Shown here piece after piece: positions 26,448-37,790 of a stretch of DNA of 64,000 nt. Made by a program: the position numbers and the translations under genes. How positions within the stretch are numbered: position 1 is the first letter of the stretch; every line of letters begins with the position of its first letter. The DNA is from Meinhardsimonia xiamenensis (lineage in GTDB: Bacteria > Pseudomonadota > Alphaproteobacteria > Rhodobacterales > Rhodobacteraceae). The notes beneath the pieces are model-generated. The model saw only the letters and a list, made by a program, of their open reading frames with translations. It made no database searches and was not told the origin of the DNA. The stretch is taken from NCBI RefSeq assembly GCF_900102905.1, contig NZ_FNFV01000004.1, positions 1-64,000 on the forward strand, written 5' to 3'.

Positions 26448-27695
26448 TCAGGCCAGAGCCGCCCCGAGCGGGCGCTCGCGCACGGGCAGGTGCACGATGG
26501 CCGAGAGAGCGCCGACGCCGACACCGATCCACCAGACGAGATCATAGTTGCCGTAGATGTCGTAGAGCTTGCCACCGAGCCACACGCCCATGAAGCCGCC
26601 GAGCTGGTGGCTGAAGAAGACGATGCCATAGAGCGTGCCCATGTATCTCAGCCCGTAGATATGGGCGATGAGCCCGCTGGTGAGCGGCACCGTCGCAAGC
26701 CACAGCGCCCCCATGGCCAGCGAGAACAGGATCACCGTTGCCGGGGTGATGGGGGTGAGGATGAAGGCCGCGGCAACGAGGGTGCGGCCAAGGTAGATGC
26801 CCGCAAGCAGGTATTTCTTCGAGAACCGCCCGCCGAGCCAGCCGGCGGTGACGGTGCCGGCGATATTTGCAAGGCCGATGAGCGCGATGGCGACCGCGCC
26901 GAGGGCCGAGGTGGTGGAAATGCCGATCGCATCGAGCATCCCGCCCGGCACGATCGCCCCGCAGTATTCGGTGACCATGGCCGGGAAATGGGCGGTGATG
27001 AAGGCAAGCTGATAGCCGCAGGAGAAGAATCCGATGAAGATGAGCGCGTAGGACGGGTCGCGAAAGGCAACCCCGAGGCTTTCGGCGAGCGACTGGTCGG
27101 TCGAGGCGTCGCGCTCGGGCGCACGGGCGGGTGCGCGCATCAGCCCCAGCGCCAGCATGGCAAGGAGGATCAGCGCGGCAAAGACGAGGAAGACCTCCTG
27201 CCAGCTCATGTGCCGCAGTAGGAACTCGGCGAGCGGCGCGCCCACCACCTGTCCCCCGCTGCCCGCGGCGGTGGCGATGCCGAGCGCCATCGAGCGGCGT
27301 TCAGGCGCGGTGGCGCGGCCGACCACGGCGAGGATCACGCCAAAGCCGGTGCCGGCAATGCCGAAGCCCACGAGGATTTCCAGAAGCTGGTGCTGCCCCG
27401 GCGCCACTGCGAAGGCCGAAAGCGTAAGACCTGCGGCATAGGTCAGCGCGCCCAGAAAGATCGCCCTCCGGTCACCAAAGCGCTCGGCGATGGCCGAGAA
27501 GATCGGCTGGCCCACGCCCCAGGCGAGGTTCTGTACGGCGATGGCAAGCGAGAATTCCGCCCGCGGCCAGTTGAACTCGCTGGCAATCGGAATCTGGAAG
27601 ACCCCGAAGCTTGCCCGGATGGCGAAGCTGACGAGGATCACGATGCAACCCCCGATCAGGACCGGGGTGAGAAGCGGCGCGCGGGTTTCGGTCAT
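26448..27695 (-). CDS. MFS transporter
   Basis: This 415-residue membrane protein has 12 predicted helices. Visible features are FGVFQIPIASEFNWPRAEFS in helix 1, the cytoplasmic loop AERFGDRRAIFLGAL (MFS motif between helices 2 and 3) and GFGIAGTGFGVILAVVGRAT in helix 4. It looks like the oxalate/formate antiporter and monocarboxylate-like group, but the substrate is unknown. It is divergent from zapE with a 106-base gap. Confidence 0.88.
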   Translation of the reverse strand: MTETRAPLLTPVLIGGCIVILVSFAIRASFGVFQIPIASEFNWPRAEFSLAIAVQNLAWGVGQPIFSAIAERFGDRRAIFLGALTYAAGLTLSAFAVAPGQHQLLEILVGFGIAGTGFGVILAVVGRATAPERRSMALGIATAAGSGGQVVGAPLAEFLLRHMSWQEVFLVFAALILLAMLALGLMRAPARAPERDASTDQSLAESLGVAFRDPSYALIFIGFFSCGYQLAFITAHFPAMVTEYCGAIVPGGMLDAIGISTTSALGAVAIALIGLANIAGTVTAGWLGGRFSKKYLLAGIYLGRTLVAAAFILTPITPATVILFSLAMGALWLATVPLTSGLIAHIYGLRYMGTLYGIVFFSHQLGGFMGVWLGGKLYDIYGNYDLVWWIGVGVGALSAIVHLPVRERPLGAALA

Positions 27696-27801
27696 GGTCG
27701 AGCCTCGCTTGACGGCCCGTCAGCCTTGGCCCTGCGGGCGTGCATCGTCAAGGGCTGGAAGGGCTTTCGCCTTTCGGCGCTTGCCGCTAGAGGGAAGCGC
27801 G

Positions 27802-28887
27802 ATGGCAGGACGCATGCAAGAGGCCTACGACGCGCTGGTGGCGGAGGGGCGGATCAGGCCCGATCCGGCGCAGCATGCCGTGCTGCCGCTGTTCGAGGCG
27901 CTTGCCGAGCGGCTTGAAGCCGCGCCGGCGCAGGGCAGGGGGCGGCTCGGCGGGCTCTTTCGCCGCGCGCGCCCCGAACCCGCGCCGAAGGGCATCTATC
28001 TCTGGGGCGATGTCGGGCGCGGCAAGTCGATGCTGATGGACCTGTTCATGGAGCGCGTCGGCATCGCCGAGAAGCGGCGGGTGCATTTTCATGCCTTCAT
28101 GCAGGAGGTGCACGAGGGCATCAACGCCGCGCGCGCCCGGGGCGAGGCCGATGCCGTGCGCCCGGTGGCCGACCGCGTGGCGCGCGAGCTCAGGCTTCTC
28201 TGCCTCGACGAGATGCAGATCACCGATATCGCCGATGCGATGATCGTCGGGCGCTTCTTCGAGCGATTGTTCGATCAGGGTGTGGCGGTGGTGACGACCT
28301 CCAACCGCCCGCCCGAGGACCTCTACAAGAACGGGCTCAACCGCCAGCTCTTCCTGCCTTTCATCGCGCTTCTGCGTGAGCGCATGGAGGTCGTGAAGCT
28401 CGACTCGCCCACCGACTACCGTCAGCACCGGCTGGCGGCGGAGGATACGTGGTTCACCCCTGCCGATGCCGCGGCGCGGGCGCGGATCGATGCGCTGTGG
28501 GAGGATCTCACCGGCGGGGCGTCCGCGCCTCTCGTGCTCAAGGTGAAGGGGCGCGAGGTGGTGATCCCGGCCTTCGGCAATGGCGTGGCGCGGGCGAGCT
28601 TCTGGGAGCTGTGCGGCCAGCCGCTGGGGCCTGCCGACTATCTGGCGCTGGCGGAGGCGGTGCGCGTTCTGATCCTCGAGGAGGTGCCGCGGCTTTCGGC
28701 GGCCAATTACAACGAGGCACGCCGTTTCGTGACTCTGATCGACACGCTTTATGAGGCCCGTGTGCACCTCATTGTCAGTGCCGCCGATGTGCCCGAACGG
28801 CTCTATGTGGAGGGCGAAGGGAGCTTCGAATTCGCCCGCACCGCCTCGCGGCTGCGCGAGATGCAGAGCGCGGGGTGGGGCGGTTGA
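27802..28887 (+). CDS. zapE: Cell division protein ZapE (AFG1-like ATPase)
   Basis: This 361-residue P-loop ATPase of the AFG1/ZapE family is associated with the Z-ring in gammaproteobacteria and with mitochondrial protein quality control in eukaryotes. Walker A is LWGDVGRGKSMLMD (residues about 72-85) and Walker B is LRLLCLDEMQITDIADAM. Sensor-like VVTTSNRPPEDLYKNGLNR follows, and the C-terminal segment VPRLSAANYNEARRFVTLID is conserved. A ribosome site AGGGAAG precedes the ATG at 27802. Confidence 0.93.
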   Translation: MAGRMQEAYDALVAEGRIRPDPAQHAVLPLFEALAERLEAAPAQGRGRLGGLFRRARPEPAPKGIYLWGDVGRGKSMLMDLFMERVGIAEKRRVHFHAFMQEVHEGINAARARGEADAVRPVADRVARELRLLCLDEMQITDIADAMIVGRFFERLFDQGVAVVTTSNRPPEDLYKNGLNRQLFLPFIALLRERMEVVKLDSPTDYRQHRLAAEDTWFTPADAAARARIDALWEDLTGGASAPLVLKVKGREVVIPAFGNGVARASFWELCGQPLGPADYLALAEAVRVLILEEVPRLSAANYNEARRFVTLIDTLYEARVHLIVSAADVPERLYVEGEGSFEFARTASRLREMQSAGWGG

Positions 28888-28972
28888 TGCACGCCGCAAG
28901 AGTGCGCAGGCGCGCAAATGACCAAGACGGACGACGGATCAGCTCGAGGGTTCGCGCGCAGGCCCGGGCCCG

Positions 28973-29119
28973 TCAGGCCGCGCGTGGCCATTCTCTTGGC
29001 ACCGGGCGGCCGGTGTAGGTGCGGCTGCCCACGCGCACCTCGATCAGCCCGTTGGCGAGCTCGCGCACGAACTCGCCCTGAACCGAGATGTATTTTCCGA
29101 CCATGATGGTTCGAAGCAT
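28973..29119 (-). CDS. Small hypothetical protein, 48 residues
   Basis: A short frame starting at ATG 29119 reads MLRTIMVGKYISVQGEFVRE, then LANGLIEVRVGSRTYTGRPV, and ends PREWPRAA. Strand-forming residues alternate as in a small beta barrel. The reading quality, the preceding AGGGTTGA and its position in a gap of more than 350 bases between zapE and mutT support a real gene. I believe similar tiny proteins occur in related genera, but I cannot name a function. A palindrome (GAGCCAAACCTGGCTC, 29131-29146) lies just upstream and could be an operator. Confidence 0.6.
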   Translation of the reverse strand: MLRTIMVGKYISVQGEFVRELANGLIEVRVGSRTYTGRPVPREWPRAA

Positions 29120-29130
29120 GATTCAACCCT

Positions 29131-29146
29131 GAGCCAAACCTGGCTC
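29131..29146. promoter_or_regulatory. Palindrome upstream of the 48-residue gene
   Basis: GAGCCA and TGGCTC flank AACC, a perfect 6-base inverted repeat about 12 bases before the start codon at 29119. A second, shorter palindrome (CACGTATAGCGTG) follows. It could be an operator or a short leader hairpin. Confidence 0.35.
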
Positions 29147-29158
29147 ACGTATAGCGTG

Positions 29159-29200
29159 AAAAATCGGCGGAATCACGAGGATTTTTCATCAATTCGCCGA
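29159..29200 (-). terminator. Rho-independent terminator after mutT
   Basis: On the minus strand TCGGCGAAT pairs with ATTCCGCCGA (one bulge) around an 18-base loop and is followed by TTTTT. It begins about 54 bases after the mutT stop codon and closes the argJ-mutT operon. Confidence 0.75.
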
Positions 29201-29253
29201 AATTTTGCCCCATCTGCCACAATCGCGCCACAATCCGAGCCGACGCCGGGGGT

Positions 29254-29655
29254 TCACAGCAACTCGCGCAGCGCCGGGATGAGCGGCAGGTCGGCCGGTG
29301 GCATGGGGTAGTCGGCCAGCCGCGCCGGCGCGACCCAGGCCAGCTTCTGGCCCTCGCGCGGGGTCGGGATGCCCTGCCACTTGCGGCAGACGAAGAGCGG
29401 CATCAGCAGGTGGAAGTCGTCATAGCCGTGGCTGGCGAAGGTGAGCGGCGCGAGGCAGCTTGCCCATGTGTCGATGCCGAGCTCTTCGTGCAATTCGCGG
29501 ATCAGCGCGGCCTCGGGTGTCTCGCCCGGCTCCACCTTGCCGCCCGGGAACTCCCACAGCCCGGCCATCGACCGGCCCTCGGGGCGTTGGGCAAGGAGAA
29601 CCCGGCCGTCGCGATCGACAAGCGCGACGGCCGAGACGAGGACGACAGGTTTCAT
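29254..29655 (-). CDS. mutT: 8-oxo-dGTP diphosphatase (MutT/Nudix)
   Basis: This 133-residue Nudix hydrolase has the Nudix box GGKVEPGETPEAALIRELHE (residues about 38-57), continuing ELGID, with all catalytic glutamates. The N-terminal VSAVALVDRDGRVLLAQRPE and MAGLWEFPGG match MutT, which removes oxidised guanine nucleotides. The start overlaps the argJ stop (ATGA). The argJ-mutT coupling does not bear on function in an obvious way. A generic Nudix role remains possible, but the MutT assignment is good. Confidence 0.92.
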   Translation of the reverse strand: MKPVVLVSAVALVDRDGRVLLAQRPEGRSMAGLWEFPGGKVEPGETPEAALIRELHEELGIDTWASCLAPLTFASHGYDDFHLLMPLFVCRKWQGIPTPREGQKLAWVAPARLADYPMPPADLPLIPALRELL

Positions 29656-31004
29656 GAGCGGTAATCGGCGTTGATGTCGATGTAGCGATGGGTGAGGTCG
29701 CAGGTCCACACTGTGGCGCGGCCCGCACCGAGCCCGAGATCGACGCCGATCTCGATCTCGGGATTCTTCATGTAGGCTGCGGCCCGCGCCTCTTCATAGG
29801 TCGGCGAGACCCAGCCGTCGCGCGCCACTTCGATCTCGCCGAAGCGGATCGCAAGGCGGTCGCGGTCAGCCTTCGCGCCGGACTTGCCCACCGCCATCAC
29901 CACGCGGCCCCAGTTCGGATCCTCGCCGGCGATGGCGGTTTTCACCAGCGGCGAATTGGCGATGGCCATGGCCACGCGCTTCGCGTCGGCATCCGACGCC
30001 GCGCCGGTGACCGAGACGGTGACGAATTTCGTCGCCCCCTCGCCGTCGCGCACCACCTGCTGCGCAAGATCGAGCATCACCCGCTCGAGCGCCGCGGCGA
30101 AGGCCCGCCCATGCGCCGAACGGCCATCGCCGACATCGGGGCCCTGGCATGTGGCCGCGACAAGCAGCGTGTCGGAGGTGGAGGTGTCGCTGTCGACCGT
30201 GATGGAGTTGAAGGTGCCGGGCACGAAGCGGTCAACGAGGCGCTGGAGCTTTGCCCGGGGAATGCGCGCATCGGTGAAGATGTAGACCAGCATCGTCGCC
30301 ATGTCGGGGGCGATCATGCCCGAGCCCTTGGCAATTCCGGCGAGGGTGACGGGGCCTTCGGGCGTCTCGACCGCCTCCACGGCGCCCTTGGGAAAGGTGT
30401 CGGTGGTCATGATCGCGCGGGCGGCGGCGGCAATGCCCGTGGGGCTCAGCGCGGCGGCGAGCTCATCGAGTTTCGCGGTGATGCGCTCGTGCGGCAGCGG
30501 CTCGCCGATCACGCCCGTCGAAGAGGTGAAGACACGCTCGGCCGGCACGCCGAGGCGCTCGGCGACAGCCTGTGTCAGCGCCGCAACCGCCTCCACCCCG
30601 GCGCGGCCGGTAAAGGCGTTGGCGTTGCCGGCGTTGACGAGGATCGCGGCCCCCGCCTCTCCGCCCTCGCGGCCGATCTTGGCCTCGCAGTCGAGCACCG
30701 GCGCCGAGCGGGTGGAGGAGCGCGTGAAGGCCCCGGCAATCACGCTGCCGGGGGCAAGTTCCGCAAGCATCACGTCCGGCCGGCCCTTGTAGCGCACCCC
30801 GGCCTCGACGGCGGCAAGGCGCAGCCCGGCAATGGGCGGAATCGAGGGAAACCCGCCCGGAGGCGCCAGCGGTGAGATGGCCGGGCCCTCCGCCGGCTCC
30901 TCCTTCAGTGCCTTCCGTGCGGCTTCAAGCGCGGCGGCAAGCTTCTTCTCGGTCTTCTTCAGCTTGCGCTTGAGCTTCTCGATCTTGTCGGCCTTCTTGC
31001 CCAT
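29652..31004 (-). CDS. argJ: Bifunctional glutamate N-acetyltransferase / amino-acid acetyltransferase
   Basis: This 450-residue enzyme of arginine synthesis recycles the acetyl group from N-acetylornithine to glutamate. It is self-cleaved before the Thr in GMIAPDMATMLVYIF (about residue 230). The conserved ILVNAGNANAFTG, FTSSTGVIGEPLP and C-terminal VWTCDLTHRYIDINADYRS are intact. The odd feature is the first 40 or so residues, a Lys/Glu-rich helix (MGKKADKIEKLKRKLKKTEK, continuing KLAAALEAARKALKEE) placed before the usual start at SPLAPPGGFPSIPP. No good internal ATG lies near that point, so I kept the long form. Confidence 0.95.
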   Translation of the reverse strand: MGKKADKIEKLKRKLKKTEKKLAAALEAARKALKEEPAEGPAISPLAPPGGFPSIPPIAGLRLAAVEAGVRYKGRPDVMLAELAPGSVIAGAFTRSSTRSAPVLDCEAKIGREGGEAGAAILVNAGNANAFTGRAGVEAVAALTQAVAERLGVPAERVFTSSTGVIGEPLPHERITAKLDELAAALSPTGIAAAARAIMTTDTFPKGAVEAVETPEGPVTLAGIAKGSGMIAPDMATMLVYIFTDARIPRAKLQRLVDRFVPGTFNSITVDSDTSTSDTLLVAATCQGPDVGDGRSAHGRAFAAALERVMLDLAQQVVRDGEGATKFVTVSVTGAASDADAKRVAMAIANSPLVKTAIAGEDPNWGRVVMAVGKSGAKADRDRLAIRFGEIEVARDGWVSPTYEEARAAAYMKNPEIEIGVDLGLGAGRATVWTCDLTHRYIDINADYRS

Positions 31005-31018
31005 CCCCGGCCCCCGGC

Positions 31019-31864
31019 TCAGTCTTCGACAAGCGACAGATCGCTCAGAACCGAGGGGTCGATGCCCTCGATCTCGTTGCGTTTGACATCGGCCTTGGCC
31101 ACCAGCTCCTCGATCGCGGCCTCGATGACCTCCTGCCGGAGCTGGGCGATGAGCTCCTCGCGCATCTCTTCGAGCGTCGGCACCGGGCGTTCGCGCCGGT
31201 CGTTCAGCTTGGCCACATGCCAGCCGAACTGCGTCTGGATCGGTTCGGAGATCTCGCCAGGCTCGAGTGCCGTCACCGCCTCCTCGAACGGCTTGACCAT
31301 CTGCCCCTCGGTGAACCAGCCGAGATTGCCACCATTGGGGCCGGAGGGGCCGGTGGACTTCTCCTTCGCCAGCGTGGCGAAGTCGGCGCCGGCCTCGAGT
31401 TCGCGGATGATCTCCTCGGCTTCCTCCCTGGTGCCGACGAGAATGTGCGAGGCGTTGTATTCGGTCACCGGCTCCATCGCCGCCACCGCCGCCTCGTAGG
31501 CCTTGCGGATCGCCTCTTCCGTCACCGCATCCTGCGCGGCCTTCTCGAGCACGGTGGATGCCAGAACCGCGCGGCGCTCGTTCTCGAGCTGCAGGCGCAG
31601 CCGCTTGGAGATGGTATCCACCTTCTGGGCCAGCACCTCCTGACGGATGAGCTGCTCGAGAAGCCCATTGAAGAGAACTTCGTCCGGCAGCTGCTGATAC
31701 TCGGGCGGCAGTTGTGTCTTCAGCACGATCATGTGACCGAGCGTGATCGGCCTGCCATTCACCGTGGCCATGACGGTGTCGGCGTTCACCTCTTCGGACA
31801 GGGCGGGTGCACCGAGCGCGAGGCCGAGGCTCATGGCAAGGGCAGGAAGGATCTTGTGGAGCAT
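31019..31864 (-). CDS. Peptidylprolyl isomerase, parvulin type, periplasmic
   Basis: This 281-residue exported foldase has the signal peptide MLHKILPALAMSLGLALGAP followed by a SurA/PrsA-like helical N-domain. A PpiC domain (residues about 135-235) includes NASHILVGTREEAEEII, STGPSGPNGGNLGWFTEGQM and IQTQFGWHVAKLNDRR. It would help outer-membrane or periplasmic proteins fold. It lies just upstream of argJ in the same direction and is divergent from secA, an arrangement that suits a secretion-linked role. Confidence 0.92.
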   Translation of the reverse strand: MLHKILPALAMSLGLALGAPALSEEVNADTVMATVNGRPITLGHMIVLKTQLPPEYQQLPDEVLFNGLLEQLIRQEVLAQKVDTISKRLRLQLENERRAVLASTVLEKAAQDAVTEEAIRKAYEAAVAAMEPVTEYNASHILVGTREEAEEIIRELEAGADFATLAKEKSTGPSGPNGGNLGWFTEGQMVKPFEEAVTALEPGEISEPIQTQFGWHVAKLNDRRERPVPTLEEMREELIAQLRQEVIEAAIEELVAKADVKRNEIEGIDPSVLSDLSLVED

Positions 31865-31910
31865 CGTGTCTCTTCTTTCCTGAAAGGCGCGGAGGAAAAC
31901 GGCCGCGACG

Positions 31911-31939
31911 TTGACAGCATATCGGACGGCGCTTACATC
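31911..31939 (+). promoter_or_regulatory. Probable sigma-70 promoter of secA
   Basis: A perfect -35 box TTGACA (31911-31916) and TACATC (31934-31939) are separated by exactly 17 bases. Transcription would start about 108 bases before the secA ATG, leaving a leader that could carry regulation. It lies between the divergent isomerase gene and secA. Confidence 0.5.
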
Positions 31940-32054
31940 GCAGCCAAGCGGCAAGAACCATCTTTCCCGCCATACCTATAGGGCCTGCGAGGCTGCAAGC
32001 AAGCGCTCCGCCACGCATCCGGCCCGCAAATTCGCACTGTCAGGCGGAGAACAC

Positions 32055-34793
<2,739 letters not shown>

Positions 34794-34854
34794 GGCCGGA
34801 CGGGCGCGCTCCCCAGAGCGTCATCATCCTGGGCAAAATACCCTCGCCGAAGGC

Positions 34855-34872
34855 ACCGCGCGCCAGCGCGGT
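34855..34872. other. Hairpin downstream of secA
   Basis: ACCGCGC (34855-34861), the loop GCCA and GCGCGGT (34866-34872) form a perfect 7-base stem 61 bases after the secA stop. No T-run follows, so simple rho-independent termination is unlikely. The preceding CAAAATACCCTCGCCGAAGG resembles sequence I associate with repeats in this bacterial family, but this is an impression only. Confidence 0.35.
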
Positions 34873-34959
34873 CTCCTGACGCGTCATCTCCCGGTTGTTG
34901 CCACAAACATGCCCGGATCAGCGCCCATACTGCGCAACAATCCGAGAGGAGTCGGGCAG

Positions 34960-36192
34960 ATGTTGACGGGCAGGAGAAGACTCTTCACCGCCGTGGCCAC
35001 GGTTGCGATGGCATCGGCCACGGTCGTGCTGATGGCTGCGCGCGAGTACCGCGGCGCCGCGCCCCCGCGCGCGAGCACAGACGCGGCCACCGCCGCGATC
35101 GCCGGGCGCGCTCGGAGCGACGGCGCGCAGAAGGAAACGGCGCCGACCGTTGCCGCCAGCGCCGCGCCAATTCCCGCGGCCGGCGGTGCCCCGGCGCTTC
35201 CTCGTGATCCCGCGGTGACGATTGTCGGGCTGGAGGAGAGGCCTCACGCTCAGGCGCTCAAGGCGCGGGTCGAGGCGCTTGACGTTCTGCTGCCCGCGGC
35301 AGCCCCGCGTGCTCCGGACGCGCCCGAGCCGGCGTCAACGCGGATGGAGGCATCCAACCCTGCGGGCGCGGAGGCAGAGCGCGGGACGCCCGAGACGGCC
35401 CGGGAGACGCGAGACGAACCCCGAGACGCGCCCGCCATGGGCATTCAGCCCGGCACAGGCGCCGTGGCGACGCGGCAGACGGAGCTTGCCCGCAATGCCT
35501 ACGGCATCCCCTGCGGGCCGATGCTGTCGGCTTCCGCCGCGCCGGCGGCGATGATTTCCCTTACTCTGTCCGCGCCGTGCCGTGGGGGGCAGCGGGTGGA
35601 GATTGCCGCCGGTCCGCTCGTGTTCGATGCCCGCATCGATGCGCTCGGTACGCTTCGGCTCGATGTGCCCGCGCTCTTGGTGATCACGCCGGTCACGGCG
35701 CGTTTCGCCGATGACACGGTGTTGACCGCCGAGGTCGAGGCACCGGACGCCACCCGCTTCGAGCGGGTCGCGCTCTTGTGGAGTGGCGAGGGCGCAGGTC
35801 TGCAGGTTCACGCCCTTGAGCACGGGGCCGATTACGGCGGGCCCGGTCATGTCTGGGCGGGCGCGCCGCGCGGACCCGAGCGCGCGCTTGCCGGACGCGG
35901 CGGGTTTCTCACCCGGCTTGGCAACGCCGAGGGCGACCAGGCGCGCTTTGCGGAGGTCTACACCTTTCCTTCCGGCATGGCCCGGCGGGATGGGGTCGTG
36001 CGCCTGAGCATCGAGGCCGAGGTGACCGCGCGCAATTGCGGGCGGGACGTGCGCGGCGAGACCGTGCAGCCGACGCTTGGCGGCGGGCTTGAGACCAGGC
36101 ACATCACCTTCGCGATGCCCGAATGCGATGCGCTGGGGCAATTTCTGGTGTTGAAAAACCTGCTCCGAGACCTGAGACTCGCCACCAACTGA
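34960..36192 (+). CDS. Uncharacterised membrane-anchored or exported protein
   Basis: This 410-residue protein begins with a basic segment and one hydrophobic helix (RLFTAVATVAMASATVVLMA), so it is anchored or secreted. Residues about 30-165 are Ala/Pro/Arg/Glu-rich and disordered-looking. Then comes a folded domain starting NAYGIPCGPMLSASAAPAAM with four or more cysteines (for example SAPCRGGQRVEI, NCGRDV, PECDAL) that may form disulfides. I recall relatives in Rhodobacteraceae labelled only translocase, a label that probably comes from the secA neighbourhood and has no functional basis here. It lies 33 bases before the next gene. Confidence 0.8.
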   Translation: MLTGRRRLFTAVATVAMASATVVLMAAREYRGAAPPRASTDAATAAIAGRARSDGAQKETAPTVAASAAPIPAAGGAPALPRDPAVTIVGLEERPHAQALKARVEALDVLLPAAAPRAPDAPEPASTRMEASNPAGAEAERGTPETARETRDEPRDAPAMGIQPGTGAVATRQTELARNAYGIPCGPMLSASAAPAAMISLTLSAPCRGGQRVEIAAGPLVFDARIDALGTLRLDVPALLVITPVTARFADDTVLTAEVEAPDATRFERVALLWSGEGAGLQVHALEHGADYGGPGHVWAGAPRGPERALAGRGGFLTRLGNAEGDQARFAEVYTFPSGMARRDGVVRLSIEAEVTARNCGRDVRGETVQPTLGGGLETRHITFAMPECDALGQFLVLKNLLRDLRLATN

Positions 36193-36224
36193 GGCACGCA
36201 ACTGAGCCGCGGGGCTCCTGGTCA

Positions 36225-37790
36225 ATGAAGATGTGGCGTGCGGCGGTTCTCGCCGCGCCTTTCCTTGTCGGTTGGGCTTGGGGCGTGGCGGCGGAAGATG
36301 TCACGCTGATGGCGCGCGACGGTTCGCTGGAGATCAGCGGCACCGTCCTCGGCTTTGACGGCGAATTCTACCGGCTCGACACGATCTATGGCGAGCTGAC
36401 GGTGGACGGCACCGCCGTCAGCTGTTCGGGGCCGGGGTGCCCGGACGTCGCCGCCTATGTGCCCGAGCTGAGGATCGCCGGCGCGCGCCGCATGGGCGCA
36501 GTGCTGATGCCGGCGCTCATCGAGAGTTTCGCCGCCCGGCAGGGATATCGCGCCGCGCTCGAGATCGTCTCTGACACCGCCTTTACCTACTCCCTGATCG
36601 AAAAGGCCACGGGCCGGCCGGCGGCGCACCTGCATTTCGATCTTTCGACCACGCGCGAAGGGCTGGCCCGCCTGCTCGCCGATGAGGCCGATCTCGCCCT
36701 CGCCCTGCGCGAGCCCACGCTCGAGGAGATCGCGGCGCACCGCGCGGCGGGGCTGGGTGAACTCGATGGACATCACCGCAGCGTGATCATCGGTCTTGAC
36801 GCGCTCGTTCCCATCGTTGCGCCGGGCAATCCGGTACGGCGTATCTCGATGGAGGATCTCGCGCGCGTCTTCGCCGGCGAAGTCACCGACTGGAAGGAGC
36901 TTGGCTGGCCCGAAGGCCCGATCGCCTTGCATCTCGGCGCGGTGGGGGCGGGCAGTGCTGAGCTTTTCGAGGCTCGGGTAATGGCGCGCCATGGGCGCAG
37001 GCTCTCTCCCGCCGTCGAACGCCACGCCAGCGCCGAGGAACTGGCCGACGCCGTTGCCCGCGACGTGTTTGCCATCGGCATCGCCACCGCCTCCGAGCTT
37101 GGCAATGCCCGCCCCATGGCGCTGGCGGGCGGCTGCGGCATCTTCACGGCGCCCGATCCGGTATCGGTCAAGACGGAGGACTACCCGCTGACGATGCCAC
37201 TCTTTGTCTACCTGCCGCCGCGGCGCCTGCCGCTGGTGATGCGCGAGTTCCTGCGCTTCGCGCGCAGTCCGGCCGCCCAGGCCGTGATCCGACGCGCGGG
37301 CTTCGTCGACCTCGGGCTCGGCAGGATCGGGCTGGAGCGTCAGGGGGTGCGGCTTGCCAACGCGATCTCGGCCGCCGGCGAGGAGACGCCGCTTTCCGAA
37401 CTGCAGCGGCTGGTTTGGCTGATGCGGGGTGTCGAGCGGCTCACCCTCGCCTTCCGCTTCCGCAACGGCACTGCCGAACTCGATGCCCAGTCCCGCTCCA
37501 ACATCGAGCTTCTGGCCGATCGGCTCGAAGCCGGGGAATTCGACGATCACCGCCTGGTATTCGTCGGCTTTTCCGATGGCGAGGGCCCGGCCGCAGCCAA
37601 TCTCGCGCTTGCTCGGCGACGGGCCGAAACGGTGCGCGACGCGGTGCTGCGCGCCGCGCCGCTGGCGGATCGCCGGCGCATCCTGACGACGGTTGACGCC
37701 TTTGGCGAGGCGATGCCGCTTGCCTGCGACGACAGCGAATGGGGGCGCGCGGTGAACCGGCGGGTGGAGGTATGGGTGGCTCACAGGTAG
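36225..37790 (+). CDS. Phosphate-binding-protein-like and OmpA-family fusion protein
   Basis: This 521-residue exported protein has the signal peptide MKMWRAAVLAAPFLVGWAWG. Residues about 85-375 resemble a PstS-like periplasmic binding protein (IIGLDALVPIVAPGNPVRRI, FAGEVTDWKELGWPEGPI, ADAVARDVFAIGIATASELG). The C-terminus (residues about 395-520) is an OmpA peptidoglycan-binding domain with FRFRNGTAELDAQSRSNIEL, VGFSDGEGPAAANLALARRR and the closing GRAVNRRVEVWV. It would thus hold a ligand-binding module at the cell wall. It follows the previous gene by 32 bases and overlaps the convergent radC end by 10 bases. Confidence 0.88.
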   Translation: MKMWRAAVLAAPFLVGWAWGVAAEDVTLMARDGSLEISGTVLGFDGEFYRLDTIYGELTVDGTAVSCSGPGCPDVAAYVPELRIAGARRMGAVLMPALIESFAARQGYRAALEIVSDTAFTYSLIEKATGRPAAHLHFDLSTTREGLARLLADEADLALALREPTLEEIAAHRAAGLGELDGHHRSVIIGLDALVPIVAPGNPVRRISMEDLARVFAGEVTDWKELGWPEGPIALHLGAVGAGSAELFEARVMARHGRRLSPAVERHASAEELADAVARDVFAIGIATASELGNARPMALAGGCGIFTAPDPVSVKTEDYPLTMPLFVYLPPRRLPLVMREFLRFARSPAAQAVIRRAGFVDLGLGRIGLERQGVRLANAISAAGEETPLSELQRLVWLMRGVERLTLAFRFRNGTAELDAQSRSNIELLADRLEAGEFDDHRLVFVGFSDGEGPAAANLALARRRAETVRDAVLRAAPLADRRRILTTVDAFGEAMPLACDDSEWGRAVNRRVEVWVAHR

